DNA of 64,000 bases, taken from assembly GCA_019914995.1 (NCBI GenBank), contig CM034137.1, forward strand, positions 4,181,155-4,245,154, in the 5' to 3' direction. Under the pieces are notes generated by a model. That model did no database searches. It saw only the letters and a program-made list of their open reading frames with translations, and was not told where the DNA came from. Both the position numbers and the translations under genes were made by a program. Each line of letters starts with the position of its first letter. The first letter of the stretch is position 1. This document shows positions 21,916 through 35,049 of this stretch, in pieces. This DNA comes from Acanthochlamys bracteata (lineage: Eukaryota > Streptophyta > Magnoliopsida > Pandanales > Velloziaceae).

Positions 21916-23655
21916 GTTTAGAGCGGAAGTGTTGATCCTTTTTTTCTGAAAAAACTTTTTTACAATAATTTTATGTTCCACTATGTAGTACATATTATTT
22001 TATTCTGTTGGGAATTCATACATATTTGAATGATCATTGTAGCTGCCACAGAAGTGTTGCGTTATAGTTACTCTTTGACAGTAAGATGTGACCTTTTCTC
22101 CATGTATGCAAGTAAGTATTTATGTCTATGCAACCTTACCCTCAGTTTTAATTTTCTTGATAAGATGTCTCTAGTAATATGTTCCAACCATATACATAAG
22201 TTGGAAAGCATGTCGTTGATGTTAGGGAAATGAGCGTTAGTTATTCCGTGAAGTGCACTGTTACCACTATGCCATCGTTCTTCATGTGTAAGACTATAGT
22301 TGGCATGATACACAAAACCAGATTTATCTCCTTTGACGCCATCTTGGTTATACCATTAATTTGAGTTCAACTTTGTTTGACAAACACTAGTGCCGAATCT
22401 TTAGTATAGCTCAAAAGATCCTTTTCATATGATTATATGATTAAGGCATGGCTATGCAGCCTACAAGTTTGGAGTAGAGGTTACTAATGTACAGGGACAA
22501 CCCCTTCTATTGTTATATACCTTTATGAATTTAGTTTTTTATTACTATTTGCCACCAGTATATTGTATGCGGTGAATGTGCCATTCACATGGTTTCTGAG
22601 TTATGTTGGCAGATCAAGTACAGAAATGAGCTATTCTTCATGATCTTAGTAGTCGTGATTTAGAGCAGTCTTGATTGGTCCTTTCTGTTGGAACTTGTGG
22701 CACTATTAATATTTAGGGTTTTATGCATAAATATACATGCTATTCCATCATTTAGCGAACAAGTATTTCCCATCCTGGAATATATTTCCTTGGAGTTTCA
22801 TGTTAGTCATTTGATAGTCACTAACATTCATCATATAAACTGTAAGATGTTTCACTACTATTACTACTTCATCTCAATAGATTGTTGATTCCTTTGAAAT
22901 TAGCTCTCTCTTTTCTATAGTTTAACTTTTTATTGTCTTCATGATAGGTTCCGTATTGCACCATAAATTTAGCAGCAGTACAGAATTAAAATGATGCTTT
23001 TAAGCTTTGAAAGTCAAGAGGATAAGCATTTCCCTGAAATTCAGTGAGTCTTAAAGCTGTTGTTTACACATCTTGTCTAGAACTTATGTTCTGCTATGTT
23101 TGCATGTTCTTTCATATCCTGTTAGTGTGTCTTGCATATATTCGATATCATTGTAACTGCTAATAAATTTGAGCTGTAGTTCTATTTGGCATTCAGGTAT
23201 AATTTTTGAGCCTTTTATGCATGTTCATATTTATATGTATGCAATTTCCCTCTTAGGTTTAACTTCCCTAGGAAAAGGTTTCCAGTAATTTATACGTTAT
23301 GCTTTAGTGTAAAAGCACGTAGTTGATGAATATGGAAATGAGCAATGTGCTGTAGTGATATTAATAGTTCACTAATCTTCATAATGTCTAACGTTTTGTG
23401 TTTGACCTTGTTTTTTTGTTGAGCTAATATTATAGATATTGTCTTTTAAGTACTTTTTCCTGTTAACAATAACGTCCATTATAATTTAGTGTAGTCTGGT
23501 GTAGTAATGTTAATTTTATCTTAGCATTGTTCATGAGGATGACATTCTTCTAGTTGGGTAGTTTTGAAAGGCTTACAAGTGAGGCATTAATAGCTAGTTA
23601 TTTTTGACTGGTAGTTTGATTTTTGGTTATATCAATTGATTCGACTCTCACTTAG

Positions 23656-23700
23656 GTCATAGTCATGGAGGTGTGGTGATAAGGAGAGAATTCTCGTAAG
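23656..23700 (+). other. Exon-like cassette E1, copy 2 (short form)
   Basis: 45 nt between CTCACTTAG and GTAATAAT. The interior GTGGTGATAAGGAGAGAA differs by a 6-nt shortening from the 51-nt form, but the acceptor and donor positions are kept. Stops in all relevant frames argue against coding. Confidence 0.45.
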
Positions 23701-25459
23701 GTAATAATTTTCCAACATCTTGAAGAAGTTTTCCATTATTTCTTACTAAATCATATATTTATATACTTTCTTTTCTTTTTTGGTCTAATTTTAGTTTTTA
23801 TTTGGATGACTGTTTTGTTTCATAATGAGTTTGGCATTCATCGGGAAGGATAGCTGAGGAATCCACTTTTACAGGGACGTTCTTCTATCATCTTTTTATT
23901 TGTTTATTTTAAACTATTTTCTACTCTTTTTATTATCTATTTATGCTTAATATTCTCCATGCTAATCTGATTAAACTATTACAACCGTCAATGATGCAGT
24001 CTAATTGAGTGGACGTAGTTAATGGTATGCACAATTACGTATGTACATTTATTGGATTGGATGTTGTGTTGGGCATAGTTAAGATAGTGCTCAACGTAAA
24101 TTGCGATTTAAGAAGAGCTTATGACCAATTAAAAGTATCCATAACTGTGAATAGGTACTCAGACACATCCATTGATGTATTCATGTGAGTAATGTGCATA
24201 TGGAAATTTGTACAGAAAATTTGCTGCTGCAATACTGTTTAGGAAATTTGTTGCTGCGATCCTGTTTTGATATTAACGTAGTTAAACTGTTGATTTATAA
24301 AGAAATATGTTGCTGTTGCATTGGGATTTTTGGGTATATGCTTTGTAACGAGCTTCTTAATTTTGCATGAGCAGTGCTTGGTTATAGTTCTAATAGTTGA
24401 GAGGTTTTTAAGGAGAAAAATAGCAAAATAAGTAAGCAAATTTGAAATAGATGATTTTATGTGGAGTATTTTATGCATGCAGATTAAGGTCTGTTGTGAG
24501 GATTAGATAGCTCTTAAGTGGTAACCATGATAACGAAGCGTAAATAACTTTGCTTTGTTTTGATTTTATAATTTGCTCGTGTAAGTAGTGAAAGAAGTAA
24601 GTCATATCTTCAGAGGATCTAAATGAAAATATATCATATTATTTTTAGAAATGACTTGCAAATTTGACTAGTCCTTATGTTCAAATTTATCTTGTCTAAA
24701 TAGCGTGTAAACTACATGCTTGAATACTCCATTATTGAAGATTGATGATTGTCTTGCGTAACTTGTTAGTTCTTTCTTCAGTTATGTAAGATTCAAGCTG
24801 TGAGTCTCGCAATGCTTTCTTAATTCTTTTCATTTCTTCTCACTATGCAAACATGCTTGATTAGTGTCAAGTACCTATTATGTTAATTCTGAGCTGGTAG
24901 AGATGAATTTTACACGAATTATGTTTGAGATGTATTTTCAGCTTATGGGAGCTCATGTAAGTTTTATTGACAAGTTGTGGGCGAATCAAATTTTGTCCAT
25001 GAATGGATCAAACTTGTTTCTACAACATAAGGAAGTAGATCAGAAAAGGTTCTACACTTTGGAGACAGGAGAAAACCTTTAACAATACCTATATCTTTTG
25101 TAGTCTAATTGATATTCTTAACATGCTTTCATTCCTTAATCTGCATCTATTTCAATTTATCTGTTTATATTCACTTAGATTTCACCACGACTTTAATTGG
25201 GATGCGACTCTTTTTTATCACTTGATCAAGTCTTTCTATTTATTTCGTTGCCCCTAATCCTATACTTCTAAAATATTTCTTTGGACGTCTTGGGCACCTT
25301 CTATCCGGATATAAATCTAGTGCGTCAAGTGCTCACCGCATACTATTTATTTTACAGCTACAAATGCTATTGTTTTATGGTTGTGTTCTTGCGGTTTCTT
25401 ATTTGTTATTTTCCGAGTTTGGTTTTCAGATTATATCTACTAATTAGACTCTCACGCAG

Positions 25460-25510
25460 GTAGTAATCATGACTTAGAGGTGCAATGAAAAGAAAAGAAT
25501 ATCTGCCAAG
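25460..25510 (+). other. Exon-like cassette E1, copy 3
   Basis: 51 nt between CTCACGCAG and GTTCAAG; contains GAGGTGCAATGAAAAGAAAA. The acceptor is kept; the donor is weaker. Confidence 0.4.
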
Positions 25511-26956
25511 GTTCAAGTTTCTAACATCTCGAAGGGTTTTTCCCTTCCTATTACTTAACACATTGATATTAACTGCATTTTGGGGCTGATTTTAGTTTCA
25601 GTTTGGATAAGGGTTGTATTGTTCACAAGTAGCTGACATCAAGACGCCATACGTATAGGGAGGTTCTTCTATCCATTTTCATATGCTTATTTTCTAGTGT
25701 TTGTTATACCTTTTAGTGGCTACTTGTGCCCAATAATTCTTGGTATGTTATAGCCCCATTATTTTTTTTTCTTTAAGGATCATATCATGGTGCTTGCCGA
25801 TTGAGTAACAACTTCAGTGGAAGAGAACTGCAACCTTCTAAATCATGTCTTTGCTAGAGACTAGCATTCAATAAGTGCATGCTGTATCATTACTTCCGTC
25901 ATTCATCATAGACTACTGATCTTTATCTAAATCTTTCCTACAAAGTATAGCAACTTTGTAACATCACACTGTTCTCGGGTATGCATGAAATTTGAAAAGA
26001 GGTGGTCCGATAACTATTAGAACAAAACCCACGTTCTTGACTTTTACTGATCTCAAAGGGCATTGTGTTGTCTAAGATTTTTGAAACCATTTTCAGAGGT
26101 TAAATATTTACAGAAGAATATTAGTTCAGCATATGATGGGTATAGAATCTGTGAATTAGGAGAATGCCTGTTCATTTTACACATGCTTCTAGGGACTCGA
26201 TCATCTTAAGAGAATTCTTGTGCTCGGAACAAAGTATTCACAGATAGCCTTTTGCTAATGTTTATTTCGCTTGCTTTCGTGGTTGAAATTCTAACTGCTG
26301 CTTATAATGGGTTAGCATGCTTATTCATATCTTCATTGGATGTGCAAGTTCATGCTAGTTTGGATTTGTATTGTTCTAATGCTAAATTCATGAAAAATCG
26401 TGTTTGTACCTACTTTATTAGTATTTCATACAACTTGCTGCATATATGTCTTTACATTCTTAGGAATTTTGCTGTATCTTGCTCGTTGGTTTTGCTTTAG
26501 CTGTTTCCGGAGCAAAATACTCCAGCAAGGTTCAGGTATGCAGATTACACATGCTTTTATGTGCACTGCAGAGTGTACATAAGGGTTTATGTTTTAATGG
26601 AAGAAGGAAAAGCAAACAGCTCCATTATTTAAATTAAAGTTGTCTTGATTGGGTCATCTCCTTTGGAAATTGCATAGTTATTAGTGTTCACGGTTTAAGG
26701 CATAAAAGAGTAATACCTAAGATATTAGAGCATTTAGCTAAATACAAATTGTTTCTGGATTTGGTAGATATCTCTTTAGTTTCTCGTTTAGCTGTTTGAT
26801 AGTTGTTAATAATCATCATACCAATTGTAATATGCTTCGCTCCTATCACTACTGAAACTCAGTTGATTTTGTTGATTTCTTTGGAATTAGGTTTCTTGTT
26901 TTGATAGTTTCTAGTAGTTTTCACGATAAGTTGCATTGCTGATGTAAATGTAGCAG

Positions 26957-27024
26957 TACTGCAGAATGGGAATGAAGCTATTGTGCTCCAAAGCTCAACA
27001 GGAAAAGCGCTCCCCAAAAATTCG
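26957..27024 (+). other. Exon-like cassette E3, copy 2
   Basis: 68 nt between ATGTAGCAG and GTAGGTTT; contains GAATGGGAATGAAGCTATTG and CCAAAGCTCAACAGGAAAAG. Confidence 0.45.
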
Positions 27025-27304
27025 GTAGGTTTAAGTTTTGCATTAGAATGATTGTTAGTTTTTCGTTGTCTGACAAAATCTTTTTAGAATGATAAGCTAT
27101 GTTCTTCTGTCAGTACATGTTCTTTTATATTCTGTTAGGAGTCATCAATACTTGAATTATCATTGTAGCTATCATGAATGTGTGCAGTCATAGTCTCCTA
27201 CTTTGACAGTTACATATGACTTTGATGTGATCTGTTTTCCCTGAATGTAAGTATCTACAAGCTTGTACCTTTACCCTCACTTTTCATTTTCTATGAACAG
27301 ATCT

Positions 27305-28370
27305 CTGGGGGACTAATCTGCAGCACAAGTTATCAGATGCCTTTTTCTGAAAATACTGTAGCGTATGCGTGAAGGTATAATTTTAGAATTTGTACTAGCA
27401 ACAATAAGAGACTGGTAATTGTAGTTTCAACCGAACGCAAAAGAAAACCCATTCGTGTCGCCAGACTCTCTCTCTCTTTCCTCTTGTGTCCTAAAACCTA
27501 GCAGAAAAACAAAAAAAAAAAGGAAAATTCAATCGGAGGAAAGGAATTTTCAATTTTCAATCTCTGGCTTTTCTTCTTTCTTCTTCTTTTCACTGTTCAT
27601 TTGCTAGTTTTAATTTTGTGATTAATTTTTGTTGAATAAAACAAATAGAATGATAGAAATAGAGAGAGAAGAGAGAATTAGTTGAATGCTCAACAAACAC
27701 GAAATGGAAGTTCCGAAATTGGATTGGTCGTGAGGATTCGGCAAAAGGAGAATACCGAGAGCTTTTCAGACGGTGTAGTCATTTCCTTCAATTTTGTACA
27801 TTGACAAATTTGTTGCAAGAATTTTTGCTCTTAATTCAGGTCAGGATTTTTGCCTTTTTTGGTGATTGATAGATTTCTAGTTTGTTTTTTGTTGTTTATT
27901 TGACTCTTTTTAATCGATTATGCAATACGAACTGGTTTCTCTCTCTCCCTTCTTTGTGTCTTATGAAATGGCAAAGGAAAAAAAGATCTTCATATTCCAA
28001 TATCTCGAATTGTTTGTTTCGAAGAACTTTTCTTATTTAATAGTTCAGTTTCTCTGCCTTTTGAATATTTGAAATATTTTTTCCCTTTTCTTGTGTTTAT
28101 TTAGAATCTTCTTTGATTGGATCTTGGTTTTATTAAGAAAATTCTTTACAGGTATTTCTTTTTTGTTTTCTTATTTTTATCAACAAATTTGCTTTAAAAC
28201 ATTTACAGTAGCTATAGTTTCAAGATGTCATTTATATATTTATATGGGATTTAAGAGTAGAGTTTCTTGGCTTTTACAAAATTTTGAAGATTGTTTCATC
28301 AATAATAGTCATGGAGAAGAAGATGGTTAGTTGTAACTTCATCTCTTGATGGGTTTCTAATATGACCAGT
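27305..28370 (+). repeat. Leader block L1 (oldest copy)
   Basis: This block begins near GGGGGACTAAT and matches 35843 and 61884 onward. It contains CCATTCGTGTCGCCAGACTC, a CT-rich leader (TCTCTCTCTTTCCTCTTGTG), GGAAAATTCAATCGGAGGAA, and a leader exon ending near TTAATTCAG before GTCAGG (27838-27840). Compared with the later copies a 2-nt loss in the purine run (GAGAGAATTAG for GAGAGAACTAG) brings a stop into the small leader frame, so this copy cannot make the L2/L3 peptide. The following block with the frame SWLLQNFEDCFINNSHGEED (about 28262-28327) is also shared. Confidence 0.75.
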
Positions 28371-28499
28371 AAATTTGACAATAAATTTATACGATTAATG
28401 GGAAATAAAATTCTTTCCCGTTAATTTTATATGAGGATTAATCGTTTACACCCCAATGTGAGATAGTAATAGTAATTTAGATGTTGTAGATACTTTTAA

Positions 28500-28653
28500 G
28501 TTCCCGTCTTGCCCACACCATTTCATTGTATTTACACATTATATTAGGTTTTCTTCTCGATTTCTCATTCGACCCCTTCCTCTTCGCCTCACTGCTCCTC
28601 TGGTTTTGTCATACCGCTCGTCGTTGCTCCACGACTCGCCCACATCGATCGAG
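28500..28653 (+). promoter_or_regulatory. Former promoter and first (leader) exon of RPS28
   Basis: A TATA-like ACATTATATTAG (about 28536-28547) is followed by a CT-rich leader with TCGATTTCTCATTCGACCCC, ending ATCGATCGAG before GTACGTCTG at 28654. Plant ribosomal protein genes often have such a leader exon and a 5' UTR intron. The donor is canonical. Confidence 0.6.
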
Positions 28654-30522
28654 GTACGTCTGTAATTTCGTTTCGATTTCGTTTTCACTGCTCTTCTAAT
28701 CTCATTTCGATTTCGTTTTTTTATTTTGTTTTCGGTTTTATTTTTTAATTTCTTCTTAAAATTTCGTCTGAGTTCGTATGATTTTTTCTTCATTACTTCT
28801 TCGATTTTTCTTCTTCGATTTTTATGATTCGTTTTCTGATTTCGTGTGAGCTCTTTTTGATATGTTTTTGTTGGTATTGTTCGTACTGAATTTGTTCTCT
28901 GGTATGTGTGCTTTGTTCAGATTATAGTTTGCTTGTGTTGGTTATCGATTGTGAAGATTCGCGTCTTTTAGTTAGTGGTTATGCGAATGATTCGTAAGAA
29001 GACTGGCGATTGCATGTTAGTATTATATGATTTGAACTTTTTATTTTGTTGTTCGTGATGTTACAGTGAGGGATTCTTTCGTTCTATGAAATTGTGTTTT
29101 CGGTGCAAATGCTGAATTTGGGAGAACTAGCTATCGTAGTTTGTGTCTCAACATGATAGTTTATGTTGTAATTTTTATTCTGTCAATGATATCAATAATC
29201 TGAGAGTATTTCATCAATCACATCCTTTTGTTTGAAGTATAATTATGTTTAGCTAAAAGAATTCTTCTGATGATATCTATCTTTTGGTTCAACTGAGAGC
29301 CATAAATTTTCAGTGATTTTTTGTGTTGTAGGCAAGTATTGAAAGACTTAATTTTTCTAATGTGTTACTTCGTTAAGTCCTGCTTTCATGTTCTTTTTAT
29401 TTTATTAGAGATTTCAGTCTTCAGTTATGCCCTGTAAAAGTAATTAAATATAGGTGTTTGTGGTGGTTGAAGTCAGTTAGTTCTAAAAGTATCCTAGGAT
29501 TCTGTGGTATTTGGTTAACTGGGGATCGATATTTGTGATATTAAAAGTTTTAAACTCTCTCGTGGCCAAGAAATAGGAGTCTTTGCTGTCACTTAAGGAT
29601 TTTCTTTTCATGTGATTGGGATGATTGGAACGTTTAGTTGAAGAATCCCCCTTACTTAATTTTCAGTTTTCATTATGCAATTATAGAAACTAGTGTGAAT
29701 TGCAGCCAACAGTTTAGGAATGCATGACCAACCACCCTTGGAAAACATGGAGCCTCATGCTTGTTCACCTTTGTTTAAAATCTAATTTAAAAGAACAAAA
29801 GCTATATGTGGGCCTAACATTTTTCCTTGGATTCTTTCCATCTATTTTATTTCTATATTTGGTTCATGTGTCCACTTTCACTCCTGTCTTTTATCCAGAT
29901 AGATGATCATTGTTGATCATTTAAACTGTAAGTTTAGTTCAGATTTTGAGCTTCTTAGCAATGATAAATAAATGAGATATTTGTTTGTTTTAAAGATAAT
30001 TATAATCCTCAATTTGGTAGGTCTGGTTCATATTATTACCGGTTCTTGATATTTCTTTACAATTTCTGCTTTGTACAACTAAGTTTTTATTATAAAGTGT
30101 AGTAAAGCTATCTGTCGGATGTAAACGAGATCACAAAGGTTCTACTAGTCACATGTAAAGCTGATGCATGGATAGCAGCTACTCTATTGAAGACTAGTTC
30201 AGAAATTTTTCTCTGGATGAATGAAGCTGTTGAATAGGTTCTCACAGATTAATTGCTATCTTTAACAGTGTCACAGACTGCCTATTCTACATTATGGATT
30301 TTAACCACCTTAGACTTGTTAGCTTTAAATTATTGACAATTATTGGCAATGATGTAAAAATATATTAGCATAATGAGTATTCAACTAATCGAAACTCTTA
30401 GTTTTACTATTTTCTATATTTTATTGTGTAAAATCAATTTCATTTAGGAGTGAATAGCATACGTTCTCAGAGAGGCTTATGAGTATGCTTATATTAACTT
30501 TGATTTTCTGTTATGCTATCAG
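28654..30522 (+). other. Former 5' UTR intron of the RPS28 pseudogene
   Basis: GTACGTCTG donor and a T-rich body ending TTATGCTATCAG. At 1.87 kb it is long for such an intron and T-rich as expected for plant introns. No separate gene is recognised within it; the 60-codon frame at 29724 is a chance frame. Confidence 0.6.
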
Positions 30523-30523
30523 C

Positions 30524-30711
30524 ATAGAATCCTAGGTGAAGCTTTTTGCAGAAAGTGATTAGAAGGACTAGATCAAGGGGTCAGGTGACCAAGTGAGGAT
30601 TAACTTCTTGAATGACAAGGATAGACAGATCATGAAGAACATCAAAGGCCCAGTGAGGGAAGGCGACATTCTTTTCTGGAGTTTGAACGGGAGGCCAGAA
30701 GGCTGAGGTTA
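30524..30711 (+). pseudogene. RPS28: 40S ribosomal protein S28 pseudogene (unprocessed)
   Basis: After a TTATGCTATCAG acceptor (ending 30522) the sequence follows the known S28 coding region: remnants of KVxxRTxSRGQVT, an FLND(K)DR segment, [15 protein letters not shown] and, after a frame change, [11 protein letters not shown] at the C-terminus. S28 is a small-subunit protein of about 65 residues near the mRNA exit channel. Here the start codon is ATA, the fourth codon is TAG, about six bases are lost near 30540, there is a frameshift around GTGACCAAG, another before the C-terminus, and the stop position reads TTA. Because a leader exon and intron (28654-30522) are kept, this is a duplicated, not retrotransposed, copy. 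Confidence 0.88.
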
Positions 30712-32305
30712 TCAAAAATTTTCTAGAACGTGCATCTATTACATGGATTTGCATTGCTTTCTGAATATATTTAGTTTTACTTTGTTGTTCTTATAATCAG
30801 TACATCTGAAAATGTCTTGAGAGAGAAGTTCTATTTTGTAAGACTTTTGCGACACTTGATGATTACTAAGGATTATATTGCTAAATGGTTGAGATATGTT
30901 GATTGTCTTTGCATCTTAACCGATTAATTAGTGTGGTATCAGTTCGTAATGACTAATGCTCGAGTATTATTGATAATTTTGAGCTTTGATTTGTCTCGGT
31001 GTTGTACTTGTGCTATGTGAGGAGAGTATGCTCTGCTCTTATATCACCAAATGAATGAGGAGATCAGCAAGAAAGAAAATACAGTGAAGGCGTAATAATT
31101 TTGAGTTTTTCTTCTATTCATATATAAGCTCTTTTTGACTCCAACTAAAAACAAAAACTAAATGAAACCTTCTAAGTAATGCCTCAGTTTGTTCATGTGA
31201 GTGAGTAGTGATGGAGAAGTAGAATATAAGGGCGTAGAGTTGTTTGGCTCCATCACGGCTCGCATAGTTGTTTAGCCCCGTAGTTGTGTGGTTGCTTAAT
31301 CAAAAAACACAAAAACACACAAAATGATATTTCAATTTTTTTATAAAAATTATTTTTATTTACTTTTCAGTTATCAAACAAGAATAAATATTATTTTTTA
31401 TTAATTTTATTGATATAACTAAACAAACTGAGATTAAATTATTATCTTACTCTCATCTTTATCCTAATAATTTCTTCTTATTTAATCTTACTCTTATTAA
31501 TTCTTATTTATTACTCTACGTATCCAAACAAACCATTATTGATTTACCCATTTTCTCATAAAGTGTTCAAATGAATTGCATTATTCATATGCACTGTAGT
31601 ATCTTTTGATTTAGGTAAGATATGCTCGAACCATCTAAGTCTATCTTTTGTTAACTTGCTCTCGAATTTAGGATATCTACTTTGTTATGAGTTTTTAGTT
31701 TTGTCTAAAACATGTTGAATTTTTAGTAGTTTGCAAAGATTTAAGGACGTAAAAATATTGTTAATATCTCCAAATAAAAGCTTGTTATAGGAACTTTAAA
31801 GTGAGATATGTAGTTACATAAACTTCAACATAAATTACGTAATTATGAACTAGAACGATGAGGTACTTTAGTTGCATTGATTACTTGAAGCTAAATCACA
31901 GTCATGTTACAATTTGAATGTACAAAGATGCATAATATGTAGCATTTCTGAGGTTGGTGGATAACGTTGCATATTTTACTTTTATAGTTATCGTTAGCCA
32001 TGAGAATGAATTATATACACTTTAAAAGCAATTGAATTGTATAAAACACAACATAAATTAAATTATTTGAAGGATATGCTATTCTGTAATTATTCTGCAC
32101 ATGGAGATCATGTAAGGCGGTAATCATGGAATCACATAAGCGATCAAAATTTTTTGTACATAAAAAGATGTGACCGTGATCACAAAAGTGAAGACAACCA
32201 TCAAACATGATCCAAACTAATACAAACTTTGTTTTGTTTTTCTATATATTAGTTTTTTAGTAGAAAGGATTCTTAGGAAACTATCTCGATGAATATTCCT
32301 TATCA
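30712..32305. other. Intergenic DNA, no gene seen
   Basis: AT-rich sequence downstream of the S28 pseudogene. A subregion near 31235-31540 is compositionally distinct and ends TATCCAAACAAACC, perhaps a decayed MITE, but no convincing inverted ends were found. Confidence 0.5.
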
Positions 32306-32571
32306 TTAAGGGGGTGTTTAGTAGTGCTTATAAAATAGAGCTTTTCTAGAATGAAGAGTATTTTTATTCTTTTTGAAAAACAAACTATATTTTTTTTACT
32401 TCCAAAAAAATAATAAAAATATGCAATAAAAAGATCTCACTTCGTAGAATTTTTCTACACTTTCTAAATTTTTAAATAAATTTTTTATATATTTATAAAA
32501 TATGTATTGAAAAATGTGAAATGAAAAATTGAAAAGAAGTGTTGGGAAAAAGCAATCCCAAACACCCCTTA
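32306..32571. mobile_element. Tourist-like MITE (PIF/Harbinger type)
   Basis: The left end is TTAAGGGGGTGTTTAG and the right end CCCAAACACCCCTTAA: imperfect inverted repeats of about 13 bp bounded by TTA/TAA target duplications. The interior is about 260 bp, AT-rich and non-coding. The termini resemble those of the element at 6699. Confidence 0.75.
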
Positions 32572-33413
32572 AGTCTGAAGCAAGAAGGGCACCATTTCAC
32601 TTAGTAACCAGCTTTCTCTGCCTATAAGAATAGTTTTCTTTTTTTTTTGCAGCATAATGTATATACTTGTTCTTTTAGGAATTAGCGGTATTGTCTTTAC
32701 GATAAAAAGACTTTCACCCTAGATAAGTCCAGTCAAAAGATGCAAGACTAACACTATTTAGACGAAATACAATGGCTATACAGTTATATAGTATTGGTAG
32801 CAATTAAAGTAAGCAATTTTGATTATGATTTAAGAAACTGCTTTAAATACAATATCTAATTAGATATAAAATAGTTAACACTAATTGGTTATTTTCATGA
32901 TGGCCATATCTTTGCCATTAATTTTGATCATGATTGAGTTTGAATGGGAGTATAACTATAGGTACAAAAACAGGCGGGTGCGTCTTTTTATCACGGCCAA
33001 GTCGGCCCGTCGCAGGTGCAAATTTTTAGATCTAGCCCGTCGGCTTGTTATTTATTTATTTTTAGAATAAAAAATTTAAATAATTTTAAAAATTATTATT
33101 AAATATAAAAAATAAGATAACCTTATAAATTATTACTAAATATAGAAAATTAAAAAATTATTATTAACTATAAAAAATTTAGTACAAATTTGCACTATGT
33201 ACATACTTATACATTTTTTCTTGTACTTGGAATATTTTAATTTAAAAATAATTCTGAAAATTGTTTAGTCAGGTCTTCATTGTGAGTTGTATGTTGCATT
33301 TTTTTGACTGCAAGTTTCCAATCCTTCTGACAATTTAGCACTTCAACCATCTCACTGATTAGCTGTGTTCGTCATTTTTCAATTATCCTTCAGGCTACAC
33401 TAAATTTTAATTC
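32572..33413. other. Intergenic DNA and probable hAT 3' terminal region
   Basis: About 32950-33050 is a GC-richer patch (GGCGGGTGCG...GTCGGCCCGTCG) that resembles the subterminal GGCCCG/CGGGCC sequence of hAT elements and lies beyond the C-terminal end of the transposase remnant. The rest is AT-rich with no gene. Confidence 0.4.
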
Positions 33414-35049
33414 CTAAGACATTGTTGGGATAGGAATAATCAAAATGTCGCGTGTTAATTGAGAGAGTACTGAATATCTTGTTGGATGTGTCTTCCACTG
33501 GTTTAAAATATTAAAACCTTGCAAATTTTCATCGTCTTCTATAATGACGGTATCTCCTTCAATATATTTGTTCAAATCTGAACAAGATTGCATGCTGCTT
33601 GAAGTTGAAGATGTTGTTAAATTTAAACCATGCTTGATGAAGATCAAAACCAATTGATCGTTTTTTTCTTCTAACTTTGATGAGTTTGTGGCGTTGTCGC
33701 TTGCTGTTATTGATTCCGCAAATTATCAAACTTAACTTCATAAAGATCATAAACTTCGTACAGCTTGTTACGACCATTAGTTATTTATAAATGAATATCG
33801 AAAATGTTCAAATACATACCAATATATGTAAGAATATTAAAAAAATAAACAAATTTAAATTTAGGATCTAACATAAAGGTAAAACAATATAAAAGAGAAA
33901 TATCCCACCAATATTTTTTTAATTTGCTAGTCATTATTGTAACTATAGATCCAAGTAATTTATCTGTTATATGTGATTGTAAGATAGAAGCTATGTTAAA
34001 AATTAAATGTAAAACTAATAGAGAAGTAGGATAGTAAACACCAGATAATAAAACAGTAGCATCATAAATACTTTTAAAAAATTTTACAAGTTTTTTAGCA
34101 ATAATCAATGAGTTTTAGTAAATATGTTGTTACCCATTCTTGTATTATAAAAAATCATAAGCACATTTTTATAATCTAAATTACTTTTTAACATTAAATA
34201 AGTAGAATTCCATCTTATTGGCATATCAAGGTTGAACTTTCGGAGCTTTAGATGTTCTACTATGCAATATCTCTTAAATTCAGCTAAACGTTGGTTTGAA
34301 CTAGTAATTCAAAAAATAGCAACTCGAATATCATTAATTTGTTCACTTACCAGTTTCATACCGGATTTTATGATCAAGTTGATAATATGGCAAGCACAAT
34401 ATTGATGTAGTAAAATTTCTCCCACGTATGAGCTTAGCTCCATCTCAAGAAATCGAATTAGTTTGGTATTTGCTGAAACATTATCTAGTGTGATGGAGAT
34501 AATTCGGTTGCTTATGCCGCATTCTTTAACTATATTTATAATACGCTCAGAAATATTTTTACCATCATGTGAGGAATCAATAAGTCTAAGGCCAATAATT
34601 CTTTTTTATATAATCTATTGGGAATCTAAATAATGTGCGACAACACTTAACTAATCTTATTTAGCTCTACCGTTTTAAATATATGATGTTAATGCACAGA
34701 AAATTTTAATGAATTTAATTCAGATTTTAATATAGTACGCATTTTATTGTAATAAGTAATAATATCACTTCGAATATTTGTTCTACTAATTTTTTAAAAT
34801 TGTGGACAATATGCTCTTTTAACATGCTCTTCATAAAAAATTGACTTACCAAAATTAATAGATAAATCCATAGTACAAATCATACGGGTAAGAGATTCCC
34901 TAGCTATATTATAATCATAAGACCAAATATTTATCGAACCATCCGTATTGAATTGAAGTTGAGTTTGTGAAGGTTCATTTCCGATTTCTTTTTTGGAAGC
35001 ACATTTTTTACGATGTGCTATTAAATGTCGGGTTCCTATAGTAAGATTA
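33414..35049 (-). pseudogene. hAT-superfamily (RICESLEEPER-like) transposase remnant, copy 1
   Basis: Minus-strand fragments lie in the proper order: the end of a BED zinc finger, RHLIAHRKKC (about 35010-35040); ARESLTRMICTMDLSINFG; LDNVSANTKLIRFL (about 34455-34497); HQYCACHIINLIIKSGM; ITSSNQRLAEFKRYC; RKFNLDMPIRWNSTYLML (about 34190-34245); LLGSIVTIMTSKLKKYWWDI with MLDPKFKFVYF (33850-33950); and a C-terminal dimerisation domain, KYIEGDTVIIEDDENLQG with ILNQWKTHPTRYSVLSQL (33440-33580). These are hAT landmarks for DNA binding, the DDE catalytic core and dimerisation. In-frame stops and frame changes separate the fragments, and the N-terminus is cut off at 35050 by a truncated LTR, so it is inactive. 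The longest clean frame is 33785-34108. Confidence 0.9.

Larger units (their letters stand above)
18824..27304 (+). repeat. Unit A of the large array (about 8.5 kb)
   Basis: This block is collinear with Unit B (39806-47960) at an offset of about 21 kb. Matching landmarks: CATGTAGATTACAA at 18947/39965, the cassette at 19424/40471, TTGCAGGAGTCAAAA at 21392/42389, GTTGGCAGATCAAGTA at 22605/43605 and GTAGCAGTACTGCAGAATGG at 26950/47583. Within the unit the second half (24.9-27.3 kb) again resembles the first (18.9-22.0 kb), so it is internally duplicated. There is no long open frame. T-rich stretches and splice-like junctions suggest an intron-exon structure on the plus strand, and the scattered short open frames look like chance frames. 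Confidence 0.8.
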
